Below, one piece after another: positions 56,488 through 64,000 of a stretch of 64,000 bases of DNA. The translations under genes and the position numbers were made by a program. The stretch lies in the NCBI RefSeq assembly GCF_019204045.1, contig NZ_JAGSPC010000001.1, positions 124,001 through 188,000 on the forward strand. Reading direction: 5' to 3'. Position 1 is the stretch's first letter; every line of letters begins with the position of its first letter. The notes beneath the pieces are model-generated. The model was given only the letters and a program-made list of their open reading frames with translations. It ran no database searches and was not told where the DNA came from. Source of the DNA: Erythrobacter crassostreae. GTDB lineage: Bacteria; Pseudomonadota; Alphaproteobacteria; Sphingomonadales; Sphingomonadaceae.

Positions 56488-56665
56488 GAGCCGCTTGTCA
56501 CCAAGAGTGCGACAAGCGAAGGCCGCCACTAGCGATTCGTTGGGGCAAAGGCAATCGGTCATTCGTATTTCGGTGCCACATTTGTAGAATGCGCACACCG
56601 GGAGTTTGCTGGGTTACGCAACGTCAATCTGGACCCGCCGCGCGGATGCGGGCAGATACCTTCGC

Positions 56666-57445
56666 ATGACGATTGCAAGCCTGCTCGAACCGATAACCGG
56701 CAAACCCGGCCCCGCCCGCCTGACGCATGCCGTCGATTGGATGCAAGGCCGGACACTATATGGCGGGGCATCGGCGCTCGTTGCTTTCACAATGGCTCAG
56801 CGTGCCTTTCCCGATTTGCCGCCATTAAGAGCGGCTCAAATCGGATTTGTCGCTCCGGTTGGTGAACAGATCGAACTGTCTGCAGAGATCGTCAGGCAAG
56901 GTCGCAATGTCACCCAAGTCCGCAGCGAAATCAAAGCCGATGGTAAAACGGCGCTTACCGCTTTCTGGCTTTTCGGAGGCGAGCGGGACGCCAACGCGTT
57001 GCGGCAGGGAGACAAACCGGACAATTGGCCGGGTCCTCCTACGGAGAACCCGCAGGCGATGAAGGGGCAAGGGCCCGCCTTCATTCAGAACAATTTCGAG
57101 GTTCGATACGGCCAAGCCAAAGATGAAGACCACGGTGCGACCATTCGCCGCTGGGCAAGGCTGTCAGAAAACCACAATCTCGAGCCGGTCAGCAAACTGG
57201 TTCTGATGGGCGACGTGATGCCTCCCGGTGCGATGCGCATCATGCAGCGCATGGGACCGATCAGCTCGATCAACTGGTCATTCAACGTGCTTGACCCCCA
57301 TACACAGTCCGAAGGCGGCTGGTACCTGGCTGAAAACGCAAGCCAGCACGCTGATGCGGGCTATTCTTCAGAACGCTTGCGGATGTGGGATAGCGAAGGC
57401 CGCCAAGTGCTTGACGGCCTCCAATGCGTAGCGGTGTTTGGTTAG
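56666..57445 (+). CDS. Acyl-CoA thioesterase-family (double hot-dog) protein
   Basis: A 259-residue protein with the two-hot-dog layout of the TesB-like thioesterase superfamily. The first half contains the LYGGASALVAF and AQIGFVAPVGEQIELSAEIVRQG blocks, and the second SSINWSFNVLDPH and GWYLAENASQHADAGYSSERLRMWDSEG. The latter carries the Asp/Gln-like residues used in hydrolysis. It would cleave acyl-CoA to free acid and CoA. The ATG at 56666 is the first codon next to the fold; its ribosome site is weak. A convergent crotonase gene follows one base later. Confidence 0.85.
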   Translation: MTIASLLEPITGKPGPARLTHAVDWMQGRTLYGGASALVAFTMAQRAFPDLPPLRAAQIGFVAPVGEQIELSAEIVRQGRNVTQVRSEIKADGKTALTAFWLFGGERDANALRQGDKPDNWPGPPTENPQAMKGQGPAFIQNNFEVRYGQAKDEDHGATIRRWARLSENHNLEPVSKLVLMGDVMPPGAMRIMQRMGPISSINWSFNVLDPHTQSEGGWYLAENASQHADAGYSSERLRMWDSEGRQVLDGLQCVAVFG

Positions 57446-57446
57446 G

Positions 57447-58265
57447 TTATACGTCTTCGAATGAAGGCGCGCGCTTGGCCATTCCGGCCATAACCGCTTC
57501 AACTTGGTTTTTGGTGCGCATAATGCCGTGCTGCTCGATGCTTTCTTCTAGCAGAATTGCATCAGTGTCCCGCTCCAGCATGCCCGCATGGAGCCGCTTG
57601 GCCCCGCGGATTGCGTGGGGGTTTCGATTGGCAATGTCGGTCGCGATCGCTGTGGCCCGTGCCAGCGGATCTGTATCGACATATGTGGCCAGACCGAGAG
57701 TTTGTGCTTCCTCACCGTTAAACTCACGATTGGTGTAGACGAGCTCGCGCAGGACATCGTCTCTCACAAGCCCGCGCCAAAGCGCATAGCCGCCCATATC
57801 AGGTACCAGCCCCCATTTAAGTTCCATGATCGCCATGCGCGTTTCAGGGTGGGCGATGCGAATGTCCGCGCCGCTCGCAATCTGCAATCCACCGCCAAAG
57901 CAGACGCCATGCATAGCCGCGATCACCGGAACCGGGAGCTTGCGCCATTGCATCGCAACCTGTTGGAACTTGTTCGAGTTGCCGTAGGTGCGCTCGGTCA
58001 ATTCAGGCTCGTCCGGGCTTGGAGTGCGTGCGAAACTCGCTGTGTCCAATCCTGCACAGAACGCATTGCCCTCCCCCGAGAGTACAACCGCGCGCAGCCC
58101 CTTCATATTGTGCAGTACGCTGCCCGCTTCGATAATCCGTTCGAACATTTCCGGATCAAGCGCATTCATCTTGTCACCTCGTGTGAGGCGAACTTGCGCG
58201 ACACCGTCGCCTCCCAATTCAATCGAGATACGATCGTTTTCTGAAAGCGTCAGAGCGTGTGACAT
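57447..58265 (-). CDS. Crotonase/enoyl-CoA hydratase-family protein
   Basis: A 272-residue crotonase fold. The oxyanion stretch FCAGLDTASF and the CoA-binding HGVCFGGGLQIAS are present. The first catalytic Glu of true hydratases is replaced by Gln in GGGLQIAS, while a Glu remains in AIMELKWGLVPDMGG. It is therefore probably not a classical enoyl-CoA hydratase; an isomerase, dehydratase or hydrolase role fits better. The substrate is unknown. It is convergent with the thioesterase gene. Confidence 0.85.
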   Translation of the reverse strand: MSHALTLSENDRISIELGGDGVAQVRLTRGDKMNALDPEMFERIIEAGSVLHNMKGLRAVVLSGEGNAFCAGLDTASFARTPSPDEPELTERTYGNSNKFQQVAMQWRKLPVPVIAAMHGVCFGGGLQIASGADIRIAHPETRMAIMELKWGLVPDMGGYALWRGLVRDDVLRELVYTNREFNGEEAQTLGLATYVDTDPLARATAIATDIANRNPHAIRGAKRLHAGMLERDTDAILLEESIEQHGIMRTKNQVEAVMAGMAKRAPSFEDV

Positions 58266-58352
58266 AGGGGTATCCTCGTGGAAGCGTATAGGTTCGAAAA
58301 CGAAACTAGCCCTGGATAGCTGCGGGGTCCAGCCACAAGAATTAAGGGTTCG

Positions 58353-58748
58353 CTATTCCGTAGAACGCGAACCAAAGGAAAATACGCTTGGTCCGGGCAG
58401 TGCATTCAAGAGATAGCCGCCATCAGGATGTGTCAGGAGAATCCCGTCGAGACCAAAAGTCGACAACTTCGCGCGGACTCTAGCCACATGGACAGCCACG
58501 CTGTTGCTTTCCGGTTCGAAATCGAGCCGCCACACATCGGCAAGCAATTGCTTTTTGGTCATTCGTAAGCCGGGTTCTTCGGCGAGCCGCCAAAGCAATT
58601 CAAACTCACGCGGGTGAAAACCAATCCATTTGGCGCCTACGCGGCCGTCACGGTGGATCAGATCGAGTGTAATCTCGCCCACCTCACGAAAGCGCGGAAT
58701 GAGCGTCTCATTGTCAGGGAAAATTGTATAGGCAGCATTGGAGTTCAT
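58353..58748 (-). CDS. Stand-alone winged-helix (OmpR/PhoB-type) DNA-binding protein
   Basis: A 131-residue protein with the C-terminal DNA-binding domain of OmpR-type response regulators (FHPREFELLWRLAEEPG, SNSVAVHVARVRAKL, LLTHPDGGYLL). There is no receiver domain. In place of phosphorylation it must be controlled by level or by a partner. Its ATG overlaps the stop of the JAB gene by four bases, so both are made together. The 87 bases between its end and the crotonase start contain nothing recognisable. Confidence 0.85.
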   Translation of the reverse strand: MNSNAAYTIFPDNETLIPRFREVGEITLDLIHRDGRVGAKWIGFHPREFELLWRLAEEPGLRMTKKQLLADVWRLDFEPESNSVAVHVARVRAKLSTFGLDGILLTHPDGGYLLNALPGPSVFSFGSRSTE

Positions 58749-59167
58749 AATTGCCCTCCTGCCCGCATCGAATAAATTGCATTCTTGGTGACAATGAGGT
58801 GATCGATCAATTCGATATCCAGCGCATTAGCAAAGTTTTTGAGTCGGCTGGTCTCTTCGATGTCTATTTGGCTGGGCCGGCAATCACCTGATGGATGATT
58901 GTGAGCAATAATCAAACCGCGCGCATCGACCGCCAGAGCTTTGCTGAACAATTCACGCAGACGAAGCTTCAGATACGCTCCTTTCCCATCGCCCATCGAA
59001 GCATCAGCGATGAAGGTATGGGCGGAATCCAGAAAAATTGCATGGAACCGTTCGCAGATGGCCGGCTCTGCAAGAACGATGCCTCGTAAATAGTCCACCA
59101 TGGCGGCGGTTTGTGCCTCGCGCGGATCAACCTCGCGGACTGGTGCTCGATCCAGAATGGAGATCAT
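58745..59167 (-). CDS. JAB/MPN-domain protein (RadC-like, truncated)
   Basis: A 140-residue protein holding the JAMM metal site HNHPSGDxxxSxxD at about residues 89-102 (AHNHPSGDCRPSQIDIEE). An upstream Glu in the RLRELFSKAL region may help. Full RadC has an N-terminal helix-hairpin-helix region that is missing here. The function of such proteins is unresolved; a metalloprotease or DNA-linked role is possible. It overlaps both neighbours by four bases: a 30-codon frame upstream and the winged-helix gene downstream. Confidence 0.85.
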   Translation of the reverse strand: MISILDRAPVREVDPREAQTAAMVDYLRGIVLAEPAICERFHAIFLDSAHTFIADASMGDGKGAYLKLRLRELFSKALAVDARGLIIAHNHPSGDCRPSQIDIEETSRLKNFANALDIELIDHLIVTKNAIYSMRAGGQL

Positions 59168-59256
59168 TGACTGCCTCCGGCTTCATCGGCAATTGCATCG
59201 GCCTCGCAGACCATTTTGTTGAAGTTTCGGGCGTTGCCAGGAGAGCGGTCAGTCAT
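59164..59256 (-). CDS. Possible 30-residue small protein upstream of the JAB gene
   Basis: An ORF of 30 codons beginning MTDRSPGNARNFNK and ending EAGGSQ. GGAAG lies seven bases before its ATG at 59256, and its TGA overlaps the JAB gene start (ATGA). Such coupling favours real translation, but without homologues this is tentative. It could be a leader that couples translation of the JAB protein. Confidence 0.4.
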   Translation of the reverse strand: MTDRSPGNARNFNKMVCEADAIADEAGGSQ

Positions 59257-59281
59257 TGTGATCTTCCGTGCCCGCCGCCGC

Positions 59282-59884
59282 TCAAACGGTGGGCTGAATT
59301 TCATCCACGGGGACACGATCACTGCCGTCCATTGCCTCGCTCAGTGCAACCGCCGCAGTCAGCGACAAAATCACCGCAGCAAGAATGCCGAGGGCGATTC
59401 CGCTAATCGCGGCGAGGCGAAACAAAACGGCATGGTCGCCGTCGAGCACCCCGGGGACGACCTGAGGTTCGTCAGGACGCAGCCACGGCGCCTGTTCGAT
59501 CAGCGGGAGAACGTCACTCATCATGAGCTCGCCCTGGTCGACCCGACCATCGCTATCGCCTGCCTGCGCCAAATGCGGGACCTGATTTTTGCTATATACA
59601 GATTCCGTGAAGTCTTCAGGATTTGTATCTATAGGATCAGTTTTTGAAGCCCCCCCGGATGGCGAGGCTTCCTCTTCAGGTGGATTGTGGGCTCTATAGA
59701 TTTCGACAAGCTCACCCAGGCTTTCTGCACTGTAGATGTCCTTAAGAGCGCGAATGTGCTGATTGATGCGAGTTTCAGACACGCCGAGTTCTTGCGCAAT
59801 CACCTTAATCGGCATGCGGCGGTCGATCCGTTCAATTACGGCCTGCTGCCTTTCGGTCAGCGGTCGTACCGCTTCGGGCGGCAT
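59282..59884 (-). CDS. LuxR-type HTH regulator with C-terminal membrane anchor
   Basis: A 200-residue protein. A LuxR/GerE helix-turn-helix is at the N-terminus (LTERQQAVIERIDRRM, IKVIAQELGVSETRINQHIR). A long acidic, low-complexity linker follows. Near the C-terminus a single membrane segment (AAISGIALGILAAVILSLTA) leaves a short tail outside. DNA binding from the membrane is implied. The ATG at 59884 has GGAGG at five-base spacing; an ATG at 59896 lies just before that site. It heads the run with the small ORF, JAB and winged-helix genes on the same strand. Confidence 0.85.
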   Translation of the reverse strand: MPPEAVRPLTERQQAVIERIDRRMPIKVIAQELGVSETRINQHIRALKDIYSAESLGELVEIYRAHNPPEEEASPSGGASKTDPIDTNPEDFTESVYSKNQVPHLAQAGDSDGRVDQGELMMSDVLPLIEQAPWLRPDEPQVVPGVLDGDHAVLFRLAAISGIALGILAAVILSLTAAVALSEAMDGSDRVPVDEIQPTV

Positions 59885-59960
59885 CCGATCCTCCATTAAG
59901 TAGTAGCCTGCATCTATAGTTAATGCATTTTATACAACTTTGCTCCCTGAAATTTTGCGA

Positions 59961-59990
59961 AGTTGCTTAATCGTTGAAACAGTTGCTTAA
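59961..59990. repeat. Direct repeat of AGTTGCTTAA, two copies 20 bp apart
   Basis: AGTTGCTTAA occurs at 59961-59970 and 59981-59990, exactly two helical turns apart. They lie about 80-110 bases upstream of the LuxR-type gene and over the aminotransferase stop codon. The spacing suits tandem binding of a helix-turn-helix protein; a TATAAA-like -10 lies between them and that gene. This role is inferred. Confidence 0.45.
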
Positions 59991-61207
59991 GTTTCAGGTG
60001 CGTTGATATCAGTTCCAGGTGCGTTGATATCTAAAGAAGTCAGGTATCGTTTAACATTCCTCGCAGCCTGTCGCAGTCTTTGTTCGTTCTCAACCATTGC
60101 AATGCGGACAAAACCTTCACCTTCTTCGCCATATCCTACGCCGGGTGCAACTGCGACTTGCGCTTCGGTGAGCAATTGCTTGGAAAACTCAAGACTGCCC
60201 ATATCCGCCAATGATGGCGGCAAAGGTGCCCAAGCGAACATGGATGCTGCTGGCGGCGGGATATCCCAACCGGCCCGCCCGAATGCCTCAACCATGACAT
60301 CACGGCGTTTGCGATAGAGATTGCGATTGCTTTCAATGATGTCCTGCGGGCCGTTTAACGCCGCGCAGGCCGCCGCCTGAATCGGCGTGAACGCGCCGTA
60401 ATCGAGGTAGGATTTAACTCGGGTCAGCGCCGCAATCAGGTGTTTATTGCCAACCGCGAAACCCATCCGCCACCCTGCCATTGAGTATGTCTTGCTCATG
60501 CTCGTGAATTCGACGGCAATGTCTTTCGCGCCGTCGACCTGCATAATCGACGGCGTTGGCTCGCCATCGTAATACAGTTCGGAATAGGCGAGATCCGACA
60601 GGACCCAGACCTTGTTATCCTTCGCCCACGCGACAAGCCGCTCGTAAAACGCAAGATCAACTGTCTCGGCTGTCGGGTTCGATGGATAACTCACGACCAG
60701 CACGCTGGGGCGAGGCACGGTGAAATTCATCGCGCTTTCGAGTGAGCGCCAATAGTCCTCGTCCGGGGTCGTCGGGATTGATCGTATCGTTGCGCCCGCA
60801 ATGATAAAGCCGAATGTATGGATCGGGTAAGACGGATTTGGAGCCAAAACCACATCACCTGGCGCGGTGATCGCATTGGCGAGGCTGGCCAATCCTTCTT
60901 TCGACCCCATCGTAACGACGACTTCGCTTTCAGGATCGAGGTCGACCCCAAACCGGCGCTCGTAATACTCTGCCTGCGCGCGACGCAGGCCGGGTATGCC
61001 CTTGGACTGCGAATAGCCATGCGCTGATGGCTTGGCGGCAACTTCGCACAATTTGTCTATGACGTGCTGAGGCGGAGGCTGATCGGGGTTGCCCATGCCA
61101 AGATCGATAATGTCCTGCCCGCTTTGACGCGCAGCATGCCGCATCGCATTCACTTCAGCGATTACGTAGGGCGGCAACCGTTTCATACGGTAAAATTGTT
61201 CGTCCAT
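59987..61207 (-). CDS. PLP-dependent class I/II aminotransferase (alanine/LL-DAP aminotransferase-like)
   Basis: A 406-residue fold-type I aminotransferase. Key blocks are DLGMGNPDQPPP, VVSYPSNPTAETVDL, LSDLAYSELYYDG and the PLP lysine in MSKTYSMAGWRMGFAVG. The family (AlaC/DapL/AspC-like) covers transfer from Glu to pyruvate and similar acceptors. The ATG at 61207 has TAGGAA six bases upstream and is preferred over one at 61237. The C-terminus ends with a near-exact repeat (DINAPGT/DINAPET) from a 21-bp duplication. The neighbours give no clue to substrate. Confidence 0.88.
   Translation of the reverse strand: MDEQFYRMKRLPPYVIAEVNAMRHAARQSGQDIIDLGMGNPDQPPPQHVIDKLCEVAAKPSAHGYSQSKGIPGLRRAQAEYYERRFGVDLDPESEVVVTMGSKEGLASLANAITAPGDVVLAPNPSYPIHTFGFIIAGATIRSIPTTPDEDYWRSLESAMNFTVPRPSVLVVSYPSNPTAETVDLAFYERLVAWAKDNKVWVLSDLAYSELYYDGEPTPSIMQVDGAKDIAVEFTSMSKTYSMAGWRMGFAVGNKHLIAALTRVKSYLDYGAFTPIQAAACAALNGPQDIIESNRNLYRKRRDVMVEAFGRAGWDIPPPAASMFAWAPLPPSLADMGSLEFSKQLLTEAQVAVAPGVGYGEEGEGFVRIAMVENEQRLRQAARNVKRYLTSLDINAPGTDINAPET
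59995..60031. repeat. 21-bp tandem duplication inside the aminotransferase C-terminus
   Basis: CAGGTGCGTTGATATC occurs identically at 59995-60010 and 60016-60031. The 21-bp period adds seven residues in frame to the end of the protein. It looks like a recent slippage event. Confidence 0.8.
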
Positions 61208-61372
61208 TGCGTTTCCTACCCTCATCTGCGCAATCAAACTGGCCGCAGACGTAATTTTCCGTTTAAGCCATTAACAGTCGATGTGGGAAGGCGTTTTCGC
61301 TAAAGTTGCATGCGCGATGCACAAATGCGTGTCCTGCCGATCAGGATTCGCAAAATCAGGACAGCTCTACCG

Positions 61373-63307
61373 ATGGCAAACGACAAAACCGACAATCCTT
61401 CCGCCACTCCGGATGGGCTTAAGGGATTCTTCGACATGGGCGGTGACGCAATGCGCGAAATGTTTGCGCAGGCCATGCCGGGTGATGGCGGCAATCTGAG
61501 CGAAGGCTTGAAGGCATTGCTTCCAGACGGGATCGCCGTTGGTGATCTTGGCGAATGGGCGAAATCGAGCGGCGAGCTGCAAAAACTGTGGCTCGAATTT
61601 GTGACGCATCAAACAAAGCAAGCCGCCGCGGACGCGACCAATGGCAAAAACTTGATGGACCCGGCCCAGTGGCTGGTGATCTCACAAAGCATGGCAAAGC
61701 AGCTCCCGGCAGGCGGATTCGAAGCCCAGACAAAACTTGCGCAGGACTCGCTCGTACTTTGGAAAGGAGTGTTCGAGAGCTTCGTTGGCAAAGCCACAGG
61801 CGGGCAGACCGAAGCAGGCACCGATATAGACCTGCCGATCAATGATCGCCGGTTTTCCGATCCGGCGTGGAAAGAACAGCCTGCTTTCGCCCTACTTCAC
61901 CAGACCTACCTGATGCTGACCCAGTATTTTCAGCAGTCTGTGAAAAACATGGGCGGGCTGGATAAGGAAAAGCGCAGGCAGCTTCAGTTTGCGGTGACCG
62001 CCCTTTCCGAAGCGATGAGCCCTGATAATTTCCTGCTCACCAATCCGGTCGTCCTGAAACGGACGGTGGAGACGAAGGGTCAGAATCTGGTGCGCGGGAT
62101 GCGCCACTTGATCACCGATTTAAAACGGGGTCAGCTGACCCATACCGATCCCGATGCATTCACTTTGGGCGAGAACCTCGCCGCGTCTCCAGGCAAGGTT
62201 GTCTATGAGACACCGATGTTCCAGCTGGTGCAATACAGCCCATCGACAAAGGACGTGTACGAGGTTCCGCTGGTGATCTTCCCGCCTTGGATCAATCGGT
62301 TCTACATCCTCGACCTGACGCCTAAGAAAAGTTTCATCAAATGGGCCGTCGATCAGGGGCTGACCGTGTTCGTAGTCAGCTGGAAATCAGCCGACGAAAG
62401 CATGGGCGATGTCGTGTGGGACGATTACATCCGGTCTCAAATCGAAGCCATCGATAAGGTGCGTGAGCGGCTAAAAGTGCCGAGCGTAAATGCCATCGGA
62501 TATTGCGTTGCGGGTACCACCTTGGCGGCTACACTCGCACTGCTAGCGCGCCGCGATCAGGCTGACAAAGTCAAGAGCGCGACGTTCTTCACCGCCCAGG
62601 TCGATTTCGAAAAGAGCGGCGAGCTTAAGCACTTCATTGAAGACGGTCATCTCGATATGATCGGTAAACTCTCGCAGAAAGGCTATCTCGACGGGCGCTA
62701 TCTCGCGGCGACGTTCAATGCGCTGCGCGGTAAAGATCTGATCTGGAATTATGTCGTCAACAATTACCTGCTTGGTGAGGACTATCCGGCATTCGACCTC
62801 CTCCACTGGAATGGTGATGTGACCAACCTGCCATCCAAATGGCACAATGATTACCTTCGCGATCTCTACCGCGACAACAAACTGGTCGTGCCGGATGCTC
62901 TGTGCGCTGATGACACTCCGATAGATTTGACCAAAGTGGAGACGCCCAGTTTTGTTCAGGCTGGCCGCGAAGATCATATCGCCCCGGCTGAAAGCGTGTG
63001 GCGCATTACCGAGCATTTCTCGGGCCCCCTTGAATTCCTGCTTGCCGGTTCGGGTCATATCGCCGGTGTCGTCAATCCGCCTGCTGCAGGAAAATACCAA
63101 TACTGGGTCGGTGACAGCGATGCGCCTTCTCTAAAGGCATATGTTGAAAGCGCGCAGGAGCATCCCGGCAGCTGGTGGCCGCATTGGCTCGATTGGCTGC
63201 AGCAACAGGATAATGCCCGCGTGCCGGCAACCGGCAAACGCAAGCCTGGCGGACGCGGAGATACAGTGATTGAAGATGCGCCTGGCCGTTATGTGAAGAC
63301 GCGGTAA
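61373..63307 (+). CDS. phaC: Class I polyhydroxyalkanoate synthase
   Basis: A 644-residue PHA synthase. The N-terminal PhaC-specific region is followed by an alpha/beta hydrolase core. The nucleophile is C378 in GYCVAGTTLA (the lipase-box-like GxCxG). The conserved Asp and His follow in REDHIAPAESVW and AGSGHIAGVVNPP, respectively. It polymerises (R)-3-hydroxyacyl-CoA into storage granules. The ATG at 61373 is the family-like start; earlier in-frame ATGs (61310, 61325) have no better ribosome site. The phasin gene lies 116 bases downstream with its own promoter. Confidence 0.94.
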   Translation: MANDKTDNPSATPDGLKGFFDMGGDAMREMFAQAMPGDGGNLSEGLKALLPDGIAVGDLGEWAKSSGELQKLWLEFVTHQTKQAAADATNGKNLMDPAQWLVISQSMAKQLPAGGFEAQTKLAQDSLVLWKGVFESFVGKATGGQTEAGTDIDLPINDRRFSDPAWKEQPAFALLHQTYLMLTQYFQQSVKNMGGLDKEKRRQLQFAVTALSEAMSPDNFLLTNPVVLKRTVETKGQNLVRGMRHLITDLKRGQLTHTDPDAFTLGENLAASPGKVVYETPMFQLVQYSPSTKDVYEVPLVIFPPWINRFYILDLTPKKSFIKWAVDQGLTVFVVSWKSADESMGDVVWDDYIRSQIEAIDKVRERLKVPSVNAIGYCVAGTTLAATLALLARRDQADKVKSATFFTAQVDFEKSGELKHFIEDGHLDMIGKLSQKGYLDGRYLAATFNALRGKDLIWNYVVNNYLLGEDYPAFDLLHWNGDVTNLPSKWHNDYLRDLYRDNKLVVPDALCADDTPIDLTKVETPSFVQAGREDHIAPAESVWRITEHFSGPLEFLLAGSGHIAGVVNPPAAGKYQYWVGDSDAPSLKAYVESAQEHPGSWWPHWLDWLQQQDNARVPATGKRKPGGRGDTVIEDAPGRYVKTR

Positions 63308-63345
63308 GAAAGTATTTTACTTAATTTCAATGCCTAAGCAATTTA

Positions 63346-63406
63346 TTGTGCAGCGCACAAAAAACTCTTGACTTCGCAGTCGCAATGCCTATTTTGTGCA
63401 GTGCAA
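63346..63406. promoter_or_regulatory. Two PhaR-like operators before the phasin gene
   Basis: TTGTGC-AGC-GCACAA (63346-63360) is a perfect dyad with 3-base spacer. TTGTGC-AGT-GCA (63394-63405) is an incomplete second copy. PhaR repressors of alphaproteobacteria bind TGC-N3/4-GCA dyads in front of phaP and release them when PHA accumulates. The first site lies just before the -35 and the second over the -10 end. Confidence 0.7.
63368..63395 (+). promoter_or_regulatory. Probable sigma-70-type promoter for the phasin gene
   Basis: TTGACT (63368-63373) and TATTTT (63390-63395) are separated by 16 bases. The start of transcription would fall near 63402, about 22 bases before the phasin ATG. Both PhaR-like sites bracket it. 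Confidence 0.6.
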
Positions 63407-63423
63407 CATGAAACGAGGTTATT

Positions 63424-64000
63424 ATGGCTGAAGCCAACACCCAATCTAAGATCGATGCCGCCGCTGAGCAGGCATACGCTGATGCGGCTGCAAAGACCGC
63501 AAGCACTGCCAAGGTCGCAGAAGCTGTCCAAGCTGATGCACCCAAGCCTGCGCCGAAAGTGGCCGCTGTCAGAAAAGCAGTGAAAGCCCCGGCAAAGCGC
63601 GCAGCAGCTAAAAAGACTGCAGCCCAAAAGACCGCAGCTAAGCCTGCCGCGAAGAAAGCTCCGGCCAAAAAAGCCGTCGCAGCCAAAACGCCAGCTAAGA
63701 CCGCTGCAAAGAAAACACCCGCCAAGAAGCCGGTCGCCAAAAAGGCACCAGCAACAAAGGCCAAGACCGCTGCAAAGAAAGCGGCACCGAAAACAACGAC
63801 CACTAATCCGGTCACAAAGCTTAGGGATACCATTATGGCTACCGCAGAAAAGAACGACTTCGCCGCAACTGCCAAAGAAATGGCCGCAACTGCACAAGAG
63901 CGCGTGAAAGCCGCTTACGGCAATGCAGGCGAATTTGCCGGTGAGTTTGGCGAATTCAACAAAGCGAACGTTGATGCGGTTGTCGAGAGCGGCAAAATCT
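63424..64000 (+). CDS. Phasin-family protein with Lys/Ala-rich N-terminal tail (runs off the window)
   Basis: An open frame from ATG 63424 to the window end (192 codons, no stop). Residues ~40-130 are a Lys/Ala/Pro tract with many AAKK and PAKK units, like histone H1 or PhaF tails, and should bind DNA or granule polymer. From about residue 138 (MATAEKNDFAATAKEM) the phasin domain begins and includes FGEFNKANVDAVVESGKI. The tail could tie PHA granules to the nucleoid, as PhaF does. An internal ATG at 63835 exists but has no ribosome site; the promoter and operators favour 63424. Confidence 0.82.
   Translation, partial: MAEANTQSKIDAAAEQAYADAAAKTASTAKVAEAVQADAPKPAPKVAAVRKAVKAPAKRAAAKKTAAQKTAAKPAAKKAPAKKAVAAKTPAKTAAKKTPAKKPVAKKAPATKAKTAAKKAAPKTTTTNPVTKLRDTIMATAEKNDFAATAKEMAATAQERVKAAYGNAGEFAGEFGEFNKANVDAVVESGKI

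Noticed and set aside
56488..56665. Search for an integrated element next to the tRNA genes
   Set aside because: No integrase, att-like repeat of the tRNA end or composition change was seen.
63540..63800. Low-complexity tract as a DNA repeat array or CRISPR
   Set aside because: The periodicity comes from AAKK/PAKK codons in an open phasin frame; units vary and there are no spacers.

Overview
The window looks like chromosome from a marine alphaproteobacterium of the Sphingomonadales, most likely Erythrobacteraceae (Erythrobacter/Altererythrobacter-like). The evidence is moderate GC, large carbohydrate-type TonB-dependent receptors, a tryptophan-halogenase-like gene beside one of them, a two-gene methionine synthase, two-subunit glycine decarboxylase, and a class I PHA synthase followed by a Lys/Ala-rich phasin. 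This placement is inferred from gene content; no rRNA is present. I see no phage, IS element, integrase or CRISPR array. Genes fill nearly all of the window, and only two gaps exceed 300 bases: 21979-22379 (glycine riboswitch) and 56146-56665 (terminator and two tRNA genes).

Layout. 1-6.2 kb: degenerate GDT1-like membrane protein, HSD10-like SDR, and an ABC ATPase paired with a permease fused to an M1 peptidase. 6.3-16.7 kb: a PhoX-type Tat lipoprotein, then the distal valine pathway (mmsA, acyl-CoA dehydrogenase, 3-hydroxyisobutyryl-CoA hydrolase, enoyl-CoA hydratase, mmsB). The valine genes are interrupted by five tightly coupled genes (deacetylase, lipoprotein, DUF1214, DUF1254, RidA). 16.7-22.2 kb (minus strand): tandem glycine riboswitch, gcvT, gcvH, gcvPA, gcvPB and an Nmad3-like gene. 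22.4-28.9 kb (minus): ArsR/methyltransferase fusion regulator, metF, split metH and a TSUP permease, preceded by a palindromic operator over a near-leaderless promoter. 29-34 kb: GH42, Gfo/Idh/MocA, aldo-keto reductase and TauD-family genes. Convergent with these is a small gene joining a lasso-peptide-like YxxP leader to a short S74 self-cleaving chaperone-like domain.

34.4-51.2 kb is mainly a beta-glucan utilisation region: sodium/solute symporters, GH3 and GH16 lipoproteins, MFS porter, LacI regulator, TonB receptor, divergent FAD halogenase-like gene, and a secreted protein with two related domains. Three near-palindromic LacI-type sites centred on AACGTT or AGCGTT lie before GH3, between the receptor and the halogenase, and before the secreted protein, so they probably form one regulon. 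Inside this stretch is a BciA-like divinyl chlorophyllide 8-vinyl reductase gene with no photosynthesis genes nearby. 51.3-56.1 kb: secreted amidohydrolase and a second TonB receptor. 56.3-61.2 kb: tRNA-Thr and tRNA-Cys, thioesterase, crotonase, a small regulatory/JAB-domain cluster and an aminotransferase. 61.4-64 kb: phaC and a truncated phasin gene, separated by two probable PhaR sites.
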